Assembly (NCBI RefSeq): GCF_001583415.1
Contig: NZ_CP014475.1
Span: 1,860,001-1,924,000, forward strand
Length of the DNA stretch: 64,000 bases
DNA from: Mycolicibacterium phlei
GTDB lineage: Bacteria > Actinomycetota > Actinomycetes > Mycobacteriales > Mycobacteriaceae
Direction: 5' to 3'
In this document: piece by piece, positions 44,273 to 53,008 of the stretch
How positions within the stretch are numbered: position 1 is the first letter of the stretch
Layout of the letters: each line of letters starts with the position of its first letter
The notes under the pieces: generated by a model
Database searches by the model: none
Told to the model about the DNA's origin: nothing
What the model saw: the letters and a program-made list of their open reading frames with translations, nothing else
Program-made: the position numbers and the translations under genes

Positions 44273-45540
44273 GCTCTGACCGGGAGGGCGACTGTACGAC
44301 GGTCGCCGGTAAACCGCGGCTGCCCCGGGACGTCTGGGTCCTCGTCGGCGCGAACGTGGTGGTGGCGCTGGGATACGGCGTGGTCGCGCCGGTGCTGCCG
44401 CAGTTCGCCCGGCATTTCGGGGTGAGCGTCAGCGCCGCGACGTTCGTGATCACCGCGTTCGCCGTCATGCGTCTGGTGGGCGCGCCGCCCGCGGGGCTGC
44501 TGGTGCAGCGGCTGGGGGAGCGCTGGGTCTACATCAGCGGGCTGCTGATCGTCGCGGTGTCGACCGGGGCGTGCGCGTTCGCCGAGACGTACTGGCAGCT
44601 GCTGGTTTACCGCTCGCTGGGCGGGATCGGGTCGGCGATGTTCACGGTGTCGTCGCTGGGCCTGATGATCCGGATCTCACCGGAGGACGCGCGGGGCCGG
44701 GTGGCCGGGCTGTTCTCGTCGGGCTTCATGATCGGGTCGGTCGGCGGGCCGGTGCTGGGCAGTCTGACCGCGGGGCTGGGGTTGTCGGCGCCGTTCCTGA
44801 TCTACGGGGCGGCGCTGACGGTGGCGGCCACGGTGGTGTTGGTCAGCCTGCGGAACTCGCCGGTGGCGGGGAAGGCGGACGGCGAAGAAGGCAGCCCGGT
44901 GCCGTTCCGGGCGGTGGCGCGCAACGGGGCGTACCGGGCGGCGCTGTTCTCGAACTTCGCGACGGGGTGGGCGTCGTTCGGGCTGAGGATCGCGCTGGTA
45001 CCGCTGTTCGTGGTGGAGGTGCTGGGACGCTCGCCGGGGGCGGCGGGGCTGGCGCTGACGGCGTTCGCGGTGGGCAACATCGCGGTGGTCATCCCGAGCG
45101 GGTACCTGTCGGATCGGCTGGGCCGGCGCAAACTGGTGATCTTCGGGCTGACGTTGGCGGCGGTGTCGACGGCGCTTGTGGGATTCACCACGTCGCTGCC
45201 GCTGTTTCTGGTGTCGGCTGTGGTGGCGGGTGCCGCGACTGGGATCTTCGTCTCACCTCAGCAGGCGGCGGTGGCAGATGTGGTGGGCAGCAAGTCGCGG
45301 GGCGGGACAGCCGTCGCGACCTTCCAGATGATGGCTGACTTCGGTTCGATCGGCGGTTCGCTGCTGGTCGGGCTCATCGCGGAGTACACGTCGTTCGGCT
45401 GGTCTTTCCTGGTCAGCGGGGTGATCCTGGCGCTGGCGGCGGTCGGGTGGCTGTTCGCCCCGGAGACCCGGCCTGCCCAGTCGACCGAGCACACACCCGC
45501 GCGCCCCCTCGGCCCGGAGGCTGGCGGGGAGGTGCCGTAG
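44269..45540 (+). CDS. MFS transporter
   Basis: 423 residues, 12 TM helices (from [24 protein letters not shown] to [15 protein letters not shown]). The loop 2-3 motif [18 protein letters not shown] and loop 8-9 [17 protein letters not shown] are major facilitator signatures of the drug:H+ antiporter or sugar efflux type. GTG 44269 overlaps the phosphoglucomutase stop; operon likely. Substrate unknown. Confidence 0.87.
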   Translation: MSSDREGDCTTVAGKPRLPRDVWVLVGANVVVALGYGVVAPVLPQFARHFGVSVSAATFVITAFAVMRLVGAPPAGLLVQRLGERWVYISGLLIVAVSTGACAFAETYWQLLVYRSLGGIGSAMFTVSSLGLMIRISPEDARGRVAGLFSSGFMIGSVGGPVLGSLTAGLGLSAPFLIYGAALTVAATVVLVSLRNSPVAGKADGEEGSPVPFRAVARNGAYRAALFSNFATGWASFGLRIALVPLFVVEVLGRSPGAAGLALTAFAVGNIAVVIPSGYLSDRLGRRKLVIFGLTLAAVSTALVGFTTSLPLFLVSAVVAGAATGIFVSPQQAAVADVVGSKSRGGTAVATFQMMADFGSIGGSLLVGLIAEYTSFGWSFLVSGVILALAAVGWLFAPETRPAQSTEHTPARPLGPEAGGEVP

Positions 45541-45594
45541 GGCCGATTTTGGCGGCCGGAACCTGTTGGTGTAATTTCAATGGGCATCCAGCAC

Positions 45595-45667
45595 GGGGCT
45601 ATGGCGCAGTTGGTAGCGCACCACACTGGCAGTGTGGGGGTCAGGGGTTCGAATCCCCTTAGCTCCA
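45595..45667 (+). tRNA. tRNA-Ala (anticodon GGC)
   Basis: 73 bases. Acceptor GGGGCTA pairs with TAGCTCC, D-arm GCGC-AGTTGGTA-GCGC, anticodon stem CCACA/TGTGG around loop CTGGCAG giving anticodon GGC, and T-arm GGGGTTCGAATCCCC. CCA is not encoded (post-transcriptional addition). The 3' end at 45667 is a common site for island integration, and an IS lies 240 bases downstream. Confidence 0.97.
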
Positions 45668-45677
45668 CTCCTACAAG

Positions 45678-45708
45678 ACCCGCTTCGACCACCGGTCGGG
45701 GCGGGTTT
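45678..45708 (+). terminator. tRNA terminator hairpin
   Basis: ACCCGC-TT-CGACC pairs with GGTCG-GG-GCGGGT (two G.U pairs inside), loop ACC, followed by TTTCG. It ends just after the tRNA. Confidence 0.7.
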
Positions 45709-45903
45709 CGTGTTTCCGGCGCGCGCCCGCGCCTCTTGACCCGACATTGACGCCGGTGTGGTTGGTGGCCGGGTTAGCCTCGATTTTGCATCGAGTTGAC
45801 GCGGAGTTGCTTTGAACGCTGGTTGTGTTGCTGGGGCGGTTTTTTTGGTATGACGGCATGATCGGTCGTCCCGTGTCGCCGGGTGGGGCGGGCTTTCCCA
45901 GGG

Positions 45904-47470
45904 CCTGTGGATCTTTCGTGATCGGTGGTCAAGGGGGCTGGCGGTTATCCGAAGGCGGTGCGCAGGTGTTGCCAGGCGGTGACGATCGCTGCGGCCCATC
46001 GCCAGGTGGCGTCGATGCGTAGCCGTAGTTGGCGGGCGCCGCGGGTGATGCGGGCGGCGACGTGCAGGACGCGGTAGCGGAAAGTGTTGATCTCGGCGCG
46101 GGCCAGCCCGGGCTGGTTGCGGAAGCCGATGAGTCTGGTCCAGGTGACCAGGTCGGCGGCGGCCAGCACGATTTCCAGCCAGGCGGCGTTGGCCCAAAAC
46201 GAGTGACACGGCAGGTTGCGCAGGCCGGTGGCTTTGAGTTCGCGGATGCGGTCTTCGACGCGGGCGTGCTGGCGATGACGTAGCTCCAGGCCGGCGACTT
46301 GCCCGGGCACCACGCCGTGGGGTGTGTCGGTGATGAACGCGGTGACGCGCATCCCGTCGGCGTCGGTGAACCGTAACTGTGCACCCGGATGGGGGCGCTC
46401 CTTGCGCAGGATCAGTCGGGTGCCGGGCGGCCAGCTCTCGAGGTTGACCAGGTCGGTGGCCTCGGCGACCCAGGCCCCGTCGCGGATTCCGCCGCGGGTG
46501 TCGATGGCCGGATACCAGCATGAACCGAGGTTGAGGGTGTCCACGGCGTCCTGGACGCGAACGTCGACGGGGTAGCCGAACGAGAACCCCACCCCGGCAG
46601 TGCGGCAGGCCTCGGCGAACTTATGGGTGGCCCCGGCGGTGTCGCAGCGCACCAACACCTTCGGCTTATCGGGGTCGCCGGGTTGATCGGGGTCGGGCTG
46701 CCACGCTGGGGGCAGCGCGGCCAGGGCCTGCTCCAGGACAATGATGTGATCGCTGGCGGTGTTGGCACCGGCGTTGCCGGTGCGCAACAGCCCGCCCAGA
46801 GCTTCCCCACCGGCGATCTCCGGGCGGTCCAAAAACGCCAGCAGCGGATGGTGGCCGAACGTCTTCTTCCAGGTCGGCGTGGCGCCGGCTTTGTTGTCGG
46901 AGTGATCGATGACCAGGGTCGCATCGAGGTCGATGTGCAACCAGTCCTGATCAGCGGGGGCCGCTCCGGCGTCCCAGGCCGCCGCTCGCGCGGCGGCCCG
47001 CGCGGCCCGCACCGCGGGCAGGTGGGCGGCGTCGATGCGCTCATCGACCAGCCGCCACATCGTCGTCGACGCCGCGGCACCGAACACATGCTCACGATCG
47101 CCGCACAGCTGGCCGACCCCGTCGATGCAGTCCGCCCCGTCGGCGACCGCGGCGGCCAGATCAGCGAAGACATCACCGGGGGCGTAAACCCACGGGCCCC
47201 GGTAGGTGTCGGCCAAAGCTACGGTGACCTGCGTTGATAGGCCCGTGCGGTCGGCGAGTTCACGCACCATGCCCATCCCGGCGTGCGACACGACGCCGTG
47301 GCCGTCGGCTGAGACTTTCACCCGTGGTGCGACCGCGATATTCTTCACCTGCGAGGTGCCTTTCCGTGGGAACGATCCGAACCTTAGACAAGTCCGATTA
47401 TTCCTTACAGGACAGGCACTTTCGCTTATCTACACGCCATCAAGGGCAACATTCCACGAAAAATCCGGGG
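45904..47470. mobile_element. IS1380-type insertion sequence
   Basis: About 1.57 kb with one transposase gene on the minus strand. Similar ends: GGATCTTTCGTG near 45909-45920 and, on the other strand, GGATTTTTCGTG near 47456-47467 (11 of 12 identical). Exact ends and target duplication are unsure. It has a tRNA-Ala region on the left and a headless glycosyltransferase on the right. The 236 bases between the tRNA terminator and the IS (45709-45903) hold no gene that I recognise. Confidence 0.75.
45945..47348 (-). CDS. IS1380-type DDE transposase
   Basis: 467 residues. DWLHIDLDATLVIDHSDNKAGA gives the first catalytic Asp in an IS4/IS1380 setting, HHPLLAFLDRPEIAGGEALGGLLRTGNAG is the usual family text, VLVRCDTAGATHKF carries the second Asp, and ELRHRQHARVEDRIRELKATG has the Y-x-R-E-like catalytic region. 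Full length with ATG 47348, apparently intact and possibly active. Confidence 0.9.
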   Translation of the reverse strand: MKNIAVAPRVKVSADGHGVVSHAGMGMVRELADRTGLSTQVTVALADTYRGPWVYAPGDVFADLAAAVADGADCIDGVGQLCGDREHVFGAAASTTMWRLVDERIDAAHLPAVRAARAAARAAAWDAGAAPADQDWLHIDLDATLVIDHSDNKAGATPTWKKTFGHHPLLAFLDRPEIAGGEALGGLLRTGNAGANTASDHIIVLEQALAALPPAWQPDPDQPGDPDKPKVLVRCDTAGATHKFAEACRTAGVGFSFGYPVDVRVQDAVDTLNLGSCWYPAIDTRGGIRDGAWVAEATDLVNLESWPPGTRLILRKERPHPGAQLRFTDADGMRVTAFITDTPHGVVPGQVAGLELRHRQHARVEDRIRELKATGLRNLPCHSFWANAAWLEIVLAAADLVTWTRLIGFRNQPGLARAEINTFRYRVLHVAARITRGARQLRLRIDATWRWAAAIVTAWQHLRTAFG

Positions 47471-47927
47471 TAATGCCCGTGTCACCGACTGGCTTCCGTA
47501 CCGGATGCTGATGCCCCACGTCGACGTGATGATCACCAACGGCGGGTACGGCGGCGTGCAGTACGCGCTAAGCCACGGGGTGCCACTCATCGTGGCGGGG
47601 GAGACCTCCGACAAGGCCGAGATCGCGGCCCGGGTCGAGTTCTGCGGCGCCGGAATCGATCTCGGCACGGCAACGCCGACGGTGCGGGCGCTGCGGGCCG
47701 GTTTCGACCGCATCCGCGACCAGGACCGGTACCGCACCGCCGCACGTCGGCTGGCCCGCGAGATACGGTCCGCGGCGCCGTTGGACTCGATCGCCGCGAC
47801 CCTCGAGCGGATCGTCGCCGCCGACGCGCTCAACCGGTCGGCGCGCACCGGAAGTGCCGGCGCACCAGATCCAGACTCAACGGATGATCGACCAGCGCCG
47901 CGGCCAGCACGGCCCCGAGTTCACTGA
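47471..47927 (+). pseudogene. Glycosyltransferase (UGT/GT1 family), 5'-truncated by the IS
   Basis: Only the C-terminal part survives: ARVTDWLPYRMLMPHVDVMI, TNGGYGGVQYALSHGVPLIV and AGETSDKAEIAARVEFCGAG, i.e. the donor-sugar binding PSPG-like region of mycobacterial GT1 enzymes (Rv1524/Rv1526c type, linked to glycopeptidolipid or phenolic glycolipid sugars). The N-terminal acceptor half is missing and is not on the far side of the IS. The frame after ERIVAADALNRSA runs as antisense of the B12 gene's 3' end, so the real C-terminus is near 47840. Confidence 0.8.
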
Positions 47928-48861
47928 TCGCCGGGTCCGCCTCCACACCGCGGGCGGCCAGCAGTTCGGACAACCACACGGCGGTCTCGGTGATCGGTCG
48001 GGTGTCCCCGGTGAGCAGGGCCGCCGACACCGCGTGCAGGGTCTGGGGCAGTGCCTCGCGCGCGACGGTGCGCAGCGAGGTCACCGCGGGGCCGGACGCC
48101 GCGCCGGCCGTCACCGTCCACTGCCGCCGGATGCCGTCGAGCAGCCGTGGCTGATCGAGGTCGAGGGCGCGTTGTTCGCGCGCGGGCGCGGCGGGCAGCG
48201 GCGGCGCCGGCGGCACCACGGTGGCCAGGGTGGTGATGACGTCCCGGGCTGCCCGGGCGTCGGGCGCCCACGCGGTAGCTCCCAGTGCGGCCGCCCGGAG
48301 TTCGTCGGCGCCCAGGGCCGCGCCGCCGACCATGACGGGCACCCCGGCCGCGGTGGCGGCCTCGATGAACCGGCGGGTGGTGGGCAGCGCGCCGAGCACC
48401 GAGCAGCTGACCGCCACCGCGTCCGGCCCGAGATCCTGGATGTACCGGCTCAACCGCATCGGCGGCGTCGCCGGCCCCAGCTGGGTCGTCCGCCACCCGT
48501 CGGCCCGCAGCACGCAGGCGATGATCGCGGCCGGCAGCCAGTGCCATTCGCGTTCCGCGCAGGTCACGATCACGTGACCGGCGGTGACCGGCAGCTGGTT
48601 CAACCGCCGCGCGACGACGTCGGTGGCCGCCATCGCCATCGCGGTCGCGGCGTGTTCCTGCGCGACCGTCCATTCGCCGCGCTGCCAGCGTTCACCGATC
48701 GCGCGCTGCACGGGCGCCACCACCCCGGTCAACACGTCCGGCGGCGCCACCCCGTCGTCCAGCAGACGCTCGACCAGCCCGGCGACGGCGGTCCGGTCGT
48801 CGGCCGCCGGGGCGTTCTCGTAGTGCTGCCGCGCTTCCCGCAGCGGTGTCAGCGGACGCAT
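47830..48861 (-). CDS. B12-binding photoreceptor-like protein (no DNA-binding domain)
   Basis: 343 residues. The first 90 form a four-helix cap with W59-x9-E69-H70 (ERWQRGEWTVAQEH), the W-x9-EH motif of the adenosylcobalamin light sensors CarH/LitR. A Rossmann-like B12 domain follows (about 92-225), with the lower axial His in EWH107 (ExHxxG-like) and GPDAVAVSCSVLGALPTTRRFIEAA and VPVMVGGAALG motifs. The MerR helix-turn-helix of CarH is absent, and about 120 C-terminal helical residues are extra. ATG 48861 overlaps the PP2C stop by 13 bases, so they are one unit. It may sense light or B12 and pass the signal to the phosphatase; that is inference. Confidence 0.85.
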   Translation of the reverse strand: MRPLTPLREARQHYENAPAADDRTAVAGLVERLLDDGVAPPDVLTGVVAPVQRAIGERWQRGEWTVAQEHAATAMAMAATDVVARRLNQLPVTAGHVIVTCAEREWHWLPAAIIACVLRADGWRTTQLGPATPPMRLSRYIQDLGPDAVAVSCSVLGALPTTRRFIEAATAAGVPVMVGGAALGADELRAAALGATAWAPDARAARDVITTLATVVPPAPPLPAAPAREQRALDLDQPRLLDGIRRQWTVTAGAASGPAVTSLRTVAREALPQTLHAVSAALLTGDTRPITETAVWLSELLAARGVEADPAISELGAVLAAALVDHPLSLDLVRRHFRCAPTG

Positions 48862-49797
48862 GTGACGGCCACCATCGCCATGTCGTCGTGCGGGCGGCCG
48901 TCGAGGTACTCCATGACGTCCTGCTCCACCGCCTCGCACACCACTTCCGGTGCGGCGCCCGCGTACGCCGGCAGCAGGGCGTGCAGCCGCGCCATCCCGT
49001 ACTGACCGCCGGCGCCCCACGCCTCATCGATGCCGTCGGTGAACATCACCATGGTGTCACCGCGGTGGAGTTCGAGAGCCGTTGCACCGTAACGCATGCC
49101 CGAGACCAGGCCGGCGGCGGTCCCGTACACCTCGGCCTGTTCGACGCGGCCGTCCCCGCGCACGATCAGCGGGGCCGGGTGGCCCGCGGTGGCCAGGTCC
49201 ACCCCGACGCCCCCACCCGGACGCGCACGGATCCGCGCGCACAGCACCGTGACGAACTGCTTCACCCGCAGATCGCACAGCACACTGTTCACCGCGCCGA
49301 GCACGACGTCCCGGCTGCGGTCGAAATGTGCTGTGGTTCTGAGACTCTGACGGGTCTGGCCGGTCAGCGCGGCGGCCTCGACCCCTTTACCGCACACGTC
49401 GCCGATGGCGATCAACCAATCGTGGTCGCTGCCGGTGACGTCGTAGAAGTCGCCACCGATGTCGAGGTGTTCGGCGGCGGGCCGGTAGCAGGCCGCCAAC
49501 CGGACACCGGGGATGTCCGGCAGGGACGGCGGATGCAGACTCTGTTGCAGCACCGACGCCACCCGGGCCTGCTCCTCGTAGAGCCGCGCCGAATCGAAGG
49601 CCACGGCCGCGCGGTCGGCGACCCGCGCCACCACGTCGAGTTCGTCGGCGCGGAAGCCGGTGTCGCCCCGTCGCAGCACGACCAACGCGCCGAAGGTGCT
49701 GCCGCGGGCGGTCAACCCCACCGCGACCACCTCGGCCGGCGCCAGCGCGACGGCGGACTGCTGGAACGGTTCGACGGGGATCAATCCGGCCAGGTCG
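48849..49797 (-). CDS. SpoIIE-type PP2C phosphatase with (truncated?) GAF domain
   Basis: Clear coding part about 316 residues: C-terminal half of a GAF domain (VGLTARGSTFGALVVLRR, then FRADELDVVARVADRAAVAFDSARL), a coiled linker, and PP2C with LDIGGDFYDV, IGDVCGKGVEAAALTGQTR, TAGHPAPLIV and MVMFTDGIDEAW (metal-binding Asp residues). It removes phosphate from STAS-type regulators. The open frame continues to GTG 49943, but the last 45 codons show non-coding codon-position GC, and protein-like text (YIRTLRRDLVKVAEA) lies in another frame. The 5' end may be frame-shifted or cut off. Coupled to the B12 gene. Confidence 0.72.
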
Positions 49798-49843
49798 CGC
49801 CTCGGCGACCTTGACCAGATCGCGCCGCAGCGTCCTGATGTAG

Positions 49844-49987
49844 TTGGCGCTGTACGAGGTGTACGGGTACCAGCCGGGCATGGGTCTGCCGTCGGCCGAG
49901 GACCGCGCCGAGATCCTGCGGCTGATGGCGGACCGCGCCACACGGGGTGGGTCGGCCCCGCCGTCGCATTCCGCGCCGGCCCGGTGA
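49844..49987 (+). pseudogene. Plus-strand coding-like fragment next to the phosphatase 5' end
   Basis: A 47-codon frame from TTG 49844 (MALYEVYGYQPGMGLPSAED, then RAEILRLMADRATRGG) has the codon-position GC profile of real genes here (about 76/45/93 %). It opposes the PP2C frame. It could be the last part of a gene whose beginning was lost, or a small gene. I cannot assign a family. Confidence 0.3.
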
Positions 49988-50026
49988 GGCGTCAGGCAGG
50001 CGCGGCTGCCCGCAGATGTCGTGGCG

Positions 50027-51553
50027 TCACGCCGTCTTGCGGTGCAACCGACCGCCGATCCGCAGCCAGCGCACCTGTCCGGTGTCGTCGCGGACGAAGT
50101 CGGCGCGGCTGGGCAGCGGTTCGCCGTCGCGGTCCAGTTGCAGCACGTAGTCGTCCCGGTAGAACGCCAGATACGCGGGGGTGCCGGGCGGCGGGTCGGT
50201 GACGGGAGCACCGTCGTCGGAGAGCATCTGGTAGCGCAATCGGCCACGGTCGGCGGTGAGGACGGTGTCGGTGGCGTCCACCGAGCCGTCGACGCCGGTC
50301 TCGTAGGCGTGGTAACGCCCCTCGTAGTCGGCCAGTTCGGCGGGGGAGAGGTCGCGGACGGGCGCCGGCAGATTGTGCAGCCCGGCGAAATGGTCCAGCG
50401 CCCAGTCGGTGTACATCAGGTCCGCGACCAGCATCGCCCCGCCGTCGGAGTTGGTCAGCACCGTCATCGCGAAGTCCCGGTCCGGCACCAGGTAGAAACC
50501 CGAATGCTGACCGGACCAGGCCCCGCCGTGCTGGACGATGTGCACACCCTCGGCGCTGGGCCGCAGATGCCAGGTGACTCCCATCCCGTCGATCTCGACA
50601 GCCAGGGTTCCGCCCGGCCCCGGATCCGACCGCATCGCGGTCAGGGATTCCTCGCTCAGCAGGCCGAGGTCCGGCAGTCCGCCGCCGTCGCCGAGATGGA
50701 AACGGGCGTAGCGCAACTGGTCGCGGGCGGTGGAGATCAGCCCGCCGGTCGGGTTGAGGCAGCGAGGCATGTACCAGGCGGACCGGTCGAACCTCGGAGC
50801 GCCGTCCGCCATGGTGTGCGGTTCGGCCACCGGCGGGCCTTCGAGGTTGTCGACGCTGAAACCGGTGTGCTGCAGGCCCAGCGGCTCCAACAGTTCGGTG
50901 CGGACCACACGTTCGTAGCCGGTTCCGGTCACCGCCTCGATGATGCGGCCGGCCAGGGCGATGGCCGCGTTGTTGTAGGCGAACGTGGTGCCGAGCGGCG
51001 TCTGCTGCGGCAGTGTGGCAATCGCCGCAACGTATTTCGCCAGTGCGTCCTCGCCGGAACCGGTGTCGACGAAGTAGTCGCCGTGCCAGCCCGGCGTGTG
51101 GTTGAGCAACTGCCGCACGGTGACCCGCTCGGCGACCGTCGGGTCCGCGGTGGTGAAGTCGGGCAGATACGTGCGCACCCGTTCATCCAGGTCGATCCGG
51201 CCGGCCTCGACCAGCCGCATCACCGTGGTTCCGGTGAACGTCTTGGTGGTCGAGCCGATGCGGAACAGGGTGTCGGGGGTGACCGGTTCGGGATCGTCGA
51301 CGTTGGTGACCCCGAAACCGCGGAGGTGTTCCACACCGTCGTGCCACACGCCCACCGCCACACCGGGCACCCCGTGGCGGTCCATGAGGTCCTGGATCTT
51401 GGCGTCGAGTTCGGCGAACAACCGGTCGCCCGAATCGGAGTCCTCGCGACGTCCGCATCCGGTGGTGGCGCCGGACACCGCACCGGCCAGCAGCGCACCC
51501 GCCACCACACCCCCGGTGGCGCGGAGCATCGACCGCCGGGACAGCCGCATCAC
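50027..51553 (-). CDS. Serine hydrolase, class C beta-lactamase/DD-peptidase family, Tat lipoprotein-like
   Basis: 508 residues. A twin-arginine leader (SRRSMLRATGGVVAGALLAG) ends with TTGC, possibly a weak lipobox. Active site motifs: S101-T-T-K104, Y193-N-N195, and HGG in VQHGGAWSG. Family members are penicillin-binding proteins, esterases or D-aminopeptidases, usually acting outside the membrane. The start may be GTG 51553 or the ATG directly after it. The last 130 residues are a beta-barrel-like DUF3471-type domain. Confidence 0.85.
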   Translation of the reverse strand: MMRLSRRSMLRATGGVVAGALLAGAVSGATTGCGRREDSDSGDRLFAELDAKIQDLMDRHGVPGVAVGVWHDGVEHLRGFGVTNVDDPEPVTPDTLFRIGSTTKTFTGTTVMRLVEAGRIDLDERVRTYLPDFTTADPTVAERVTVRQLLNHTPGWHGDYFVDTGSGEDALAKYVAAIATLPQQTPLGTTFAYNNAAIALAGRIIEAVTGTGYERVVRTELLEPLGLQHTGFSVDNLEGPPVAEPHTMADGAPRFDRSAWYMPRCLNPTGGLISTARDQLRYARFHLGDGGGLPDLGLLSEESLTAMRSDPGPGGTLAVEIDGMGVTWHLRPSAEGVHIVQHGGAWSGQHSGFYLVPDRDFAMTVLTNSDGGAMLVADLMYTDWALDHFAGLHNLPAPVRDLSPAELADYEGRYHAYETGVDGSVDATDTVLTADRGRLRYQMLSDDGAPVTDPPPGTPAYLAFYRDDYVLQLDRDGEPLPSRADFVRDDTGQVRWLRIGGRLHRKTA

Positions 51554-51741
51554 CGGGCCGCCCCTGTGGTGGGGTACGTGTTGGACGCGCTAATCATGTT
51601 GCACCGCCTCGGATCTGCGCATATTGACTTCGCCGTCGATAATTGCCACATCATAAGCAACGGACGTGCTCGCCGACAGTGCATCTCGCCCAACTACGCG
51701 TGAATGTCTTGCGACAAGTGGCCTGTGCGACACTGGCGGCC

Positions 51742-52206
51742 ATGGCGGATCTCCAGATGTCAGAGTCGATTTTCATCGCAGCGTCGCCCGAGCAGGTGTA
51801 CGCGCTGGTCTCCGATGTGACCAGAACCGGCGAGTGGAGCCCGATCTGCAAGGCGTGCTGGTGGGACGAGGGCGACGGACCGGAGGTCGGCGCTTGGTTC
51901 ACCGGCCGCAACGAGACCCCCGAACGCACCTGGGAGACCCGCAGCCAGGTGGTCGCCGCGACCCCGGGCCGGTCCTTCGCCTGGCAGGTCAACGGCGACT
52001 TGGTGTATTGGGCCTACACCATGGAACCGCGGGACGGCGGCACCCTGCTGACCGAGTCCTGGAAGGTGCTGCCCGCGGGCATCGCCGCCTTCCGGGAGCG
52101 CTTCGGGGAGCAGTCCGAAGCCGAGTTGGAGGCCCGGCGGCTGGCGGCCGAGACGGGTATTCCGGCGACGCTCGCCGCGATCAAGGCGATCGCCGAGGCG
52201 TCCTGA
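51742..52206 (+). CDS. SRPBCC family protein
   Basis: 154 residues, START-like: MSESIFIAASPEQVYALVSDVTRTGEWSP and GRSFAWQVNGDLVYWAYTMEPRDGGTLLTESWKV. Probable hydrophobic ligand carrier or cyclase-like enzyme. ATG 51742; the upstream extension has no coding pattern. The stretch 51554-51741 before it contains nothing recognisable besides its AT-rich promoter region. Confidence 0.84.
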   Translation: MADLQMSESIFIAASPEQVYALVSDVTRTGEWSPICKACWWDEGDGPEVGAWFTGRNETPERTWETRSQVVAATPGRSFAWQVNGDLVYWAYTMEPRDGGTLLTESWKVLPAGIAAFRERFGEQSEAELEARRLAAETGIPATLAAIKAIAEAS

Positions 52207-52242
52207 CCGCCAGACCGGCCGGTCCTCTCACTCCGTGAGATC

Positions 52243-52884
52243 TCAGTCTGTGGCGTCGAGGATCGAGATCGCGAAGATCAGCGAGTCGCCCGGCTGGATG
52301 CCGGCGGCGGGCTGACCGTCGGGGTAGCCGTCCTCCGGCGTCATCGCCACCGCGACGGTCGATCCGACGGTCTGGCCGGCGATGGCCTTCTGGAACCCGG
52401 TGATCACCCCGTCGAGCGGGAAGTTCACCGGGGTGCCCCGTTCGAAGCTGGTGTCGAACACCGTGCCGTCCCGGCCGTTGACGCCCAGGTAGCACACCAG
52501 CACGTCGGCGGTGTCCGCGACGACCGGCCCGTCGCCGTCCTGCAGCACCTCGACCCGGGTCTCGGAGACGCTGAACGGTCCCTCGACGGTGACCAGCGGA
52601 GCAGCCTCATCGGTGGGTCCGGTGACCGCGATGCTGCCGGTGTCACCGGTGAACGTCCAGTCCGGTGCGACGTCCTCGCCCGGTGCGGCGGTGGGGCAGC
52701 TCTGTGCGACGGCGGTGCCGGTGGGTGACGTCGTCATGGTCGACGTGGTGGTGTCCGATGTCGTGGTGGCCGACGTCGAGTCGCTGTCGGAACCGCACGC
52801 GCTGAGCGTCAGGGCCAGCGCCGCGGCGCCGGCGACGATCGCGCCGGGAATCGCGAGGGGAGAAGACACACGAGATGAGTTCAC
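52243..52884 (-). CDS. FKBP-type peptidyl-prolyl isomerase lipoprotein
   Basis: 213 residues. Lipoprotein signal peptide (IPGAIVAGAAALALTLSAC; lipobox LSAC), a Thr/Ser-rich linker (SATTTSDTTTSTMTTS), then an FKBP domain (about 110-213): GPVVADTADVLVCYLGV, FDTSFERGTPVNFPLDGVI and IQPGDSLIFAISILDA. Extracytoplasmic folding catalyst. GTG 52884. Confidence 0.87.
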   Translation of the reverse strand: MNSSRVSSPLAIPGAIVAGAAALALTLSACGSDSDSTSATTTSDTTTSTMTTSPTGTAVAQSCPTAAPGEDVAPDWTFTGDTGSIAVTGPTDEAAPLVTVEGPFSVSETRVEVLQDGDGPVVADTADVLVCYLGVNGRDGTVFDTSFERGTPVNFPLDGVITGFQKAIAGQTVGSTVAVAMTPEDGYPDGQPAAGIQPGDSLIFAISILDATD

Positions 52885-52995
52885 GGTCAGCCACGCTACC
52901 GCCGTGTCGAACCCCGGTGCCGCCAGCCCCGTCAGCCGGGTGGAACAGCACCGTCGCTTGACTCCGCCCGCTTCGGGCAGGCGGTGGGCACCGGC

Positions 52996-53001
52996 GATAA
53001 T
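52996..53001 (+). promoter_or_regulatory. -10 element giving a probable leaderless bioY mRNA
   Basis: GATAAT ends 7 bases before the bioY ATG at 53009, so transcription should start at or next to the ATG. No ribosome site is seen before the gene, as expected for a leaderless transcript; these are common in mycobacteria. Confidence 0.5.
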
Positions 53002-53008
53002 CGTTCGG

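Noticed and set aside
49387..50247. 286-codon minus-strand frame over the serine hydrolase end and the phosphatase
   Set aside because: Mostly out-of-frame text; only about 15 codons near 49800-49845 look protein-like and are discussed with the phosphatase.
52885..53008. Possible biotin or other riboswitch before bioY
   Set aside because: No conserved riboswitch fold was seen and a -10 element next to the ATG leaves no leader.
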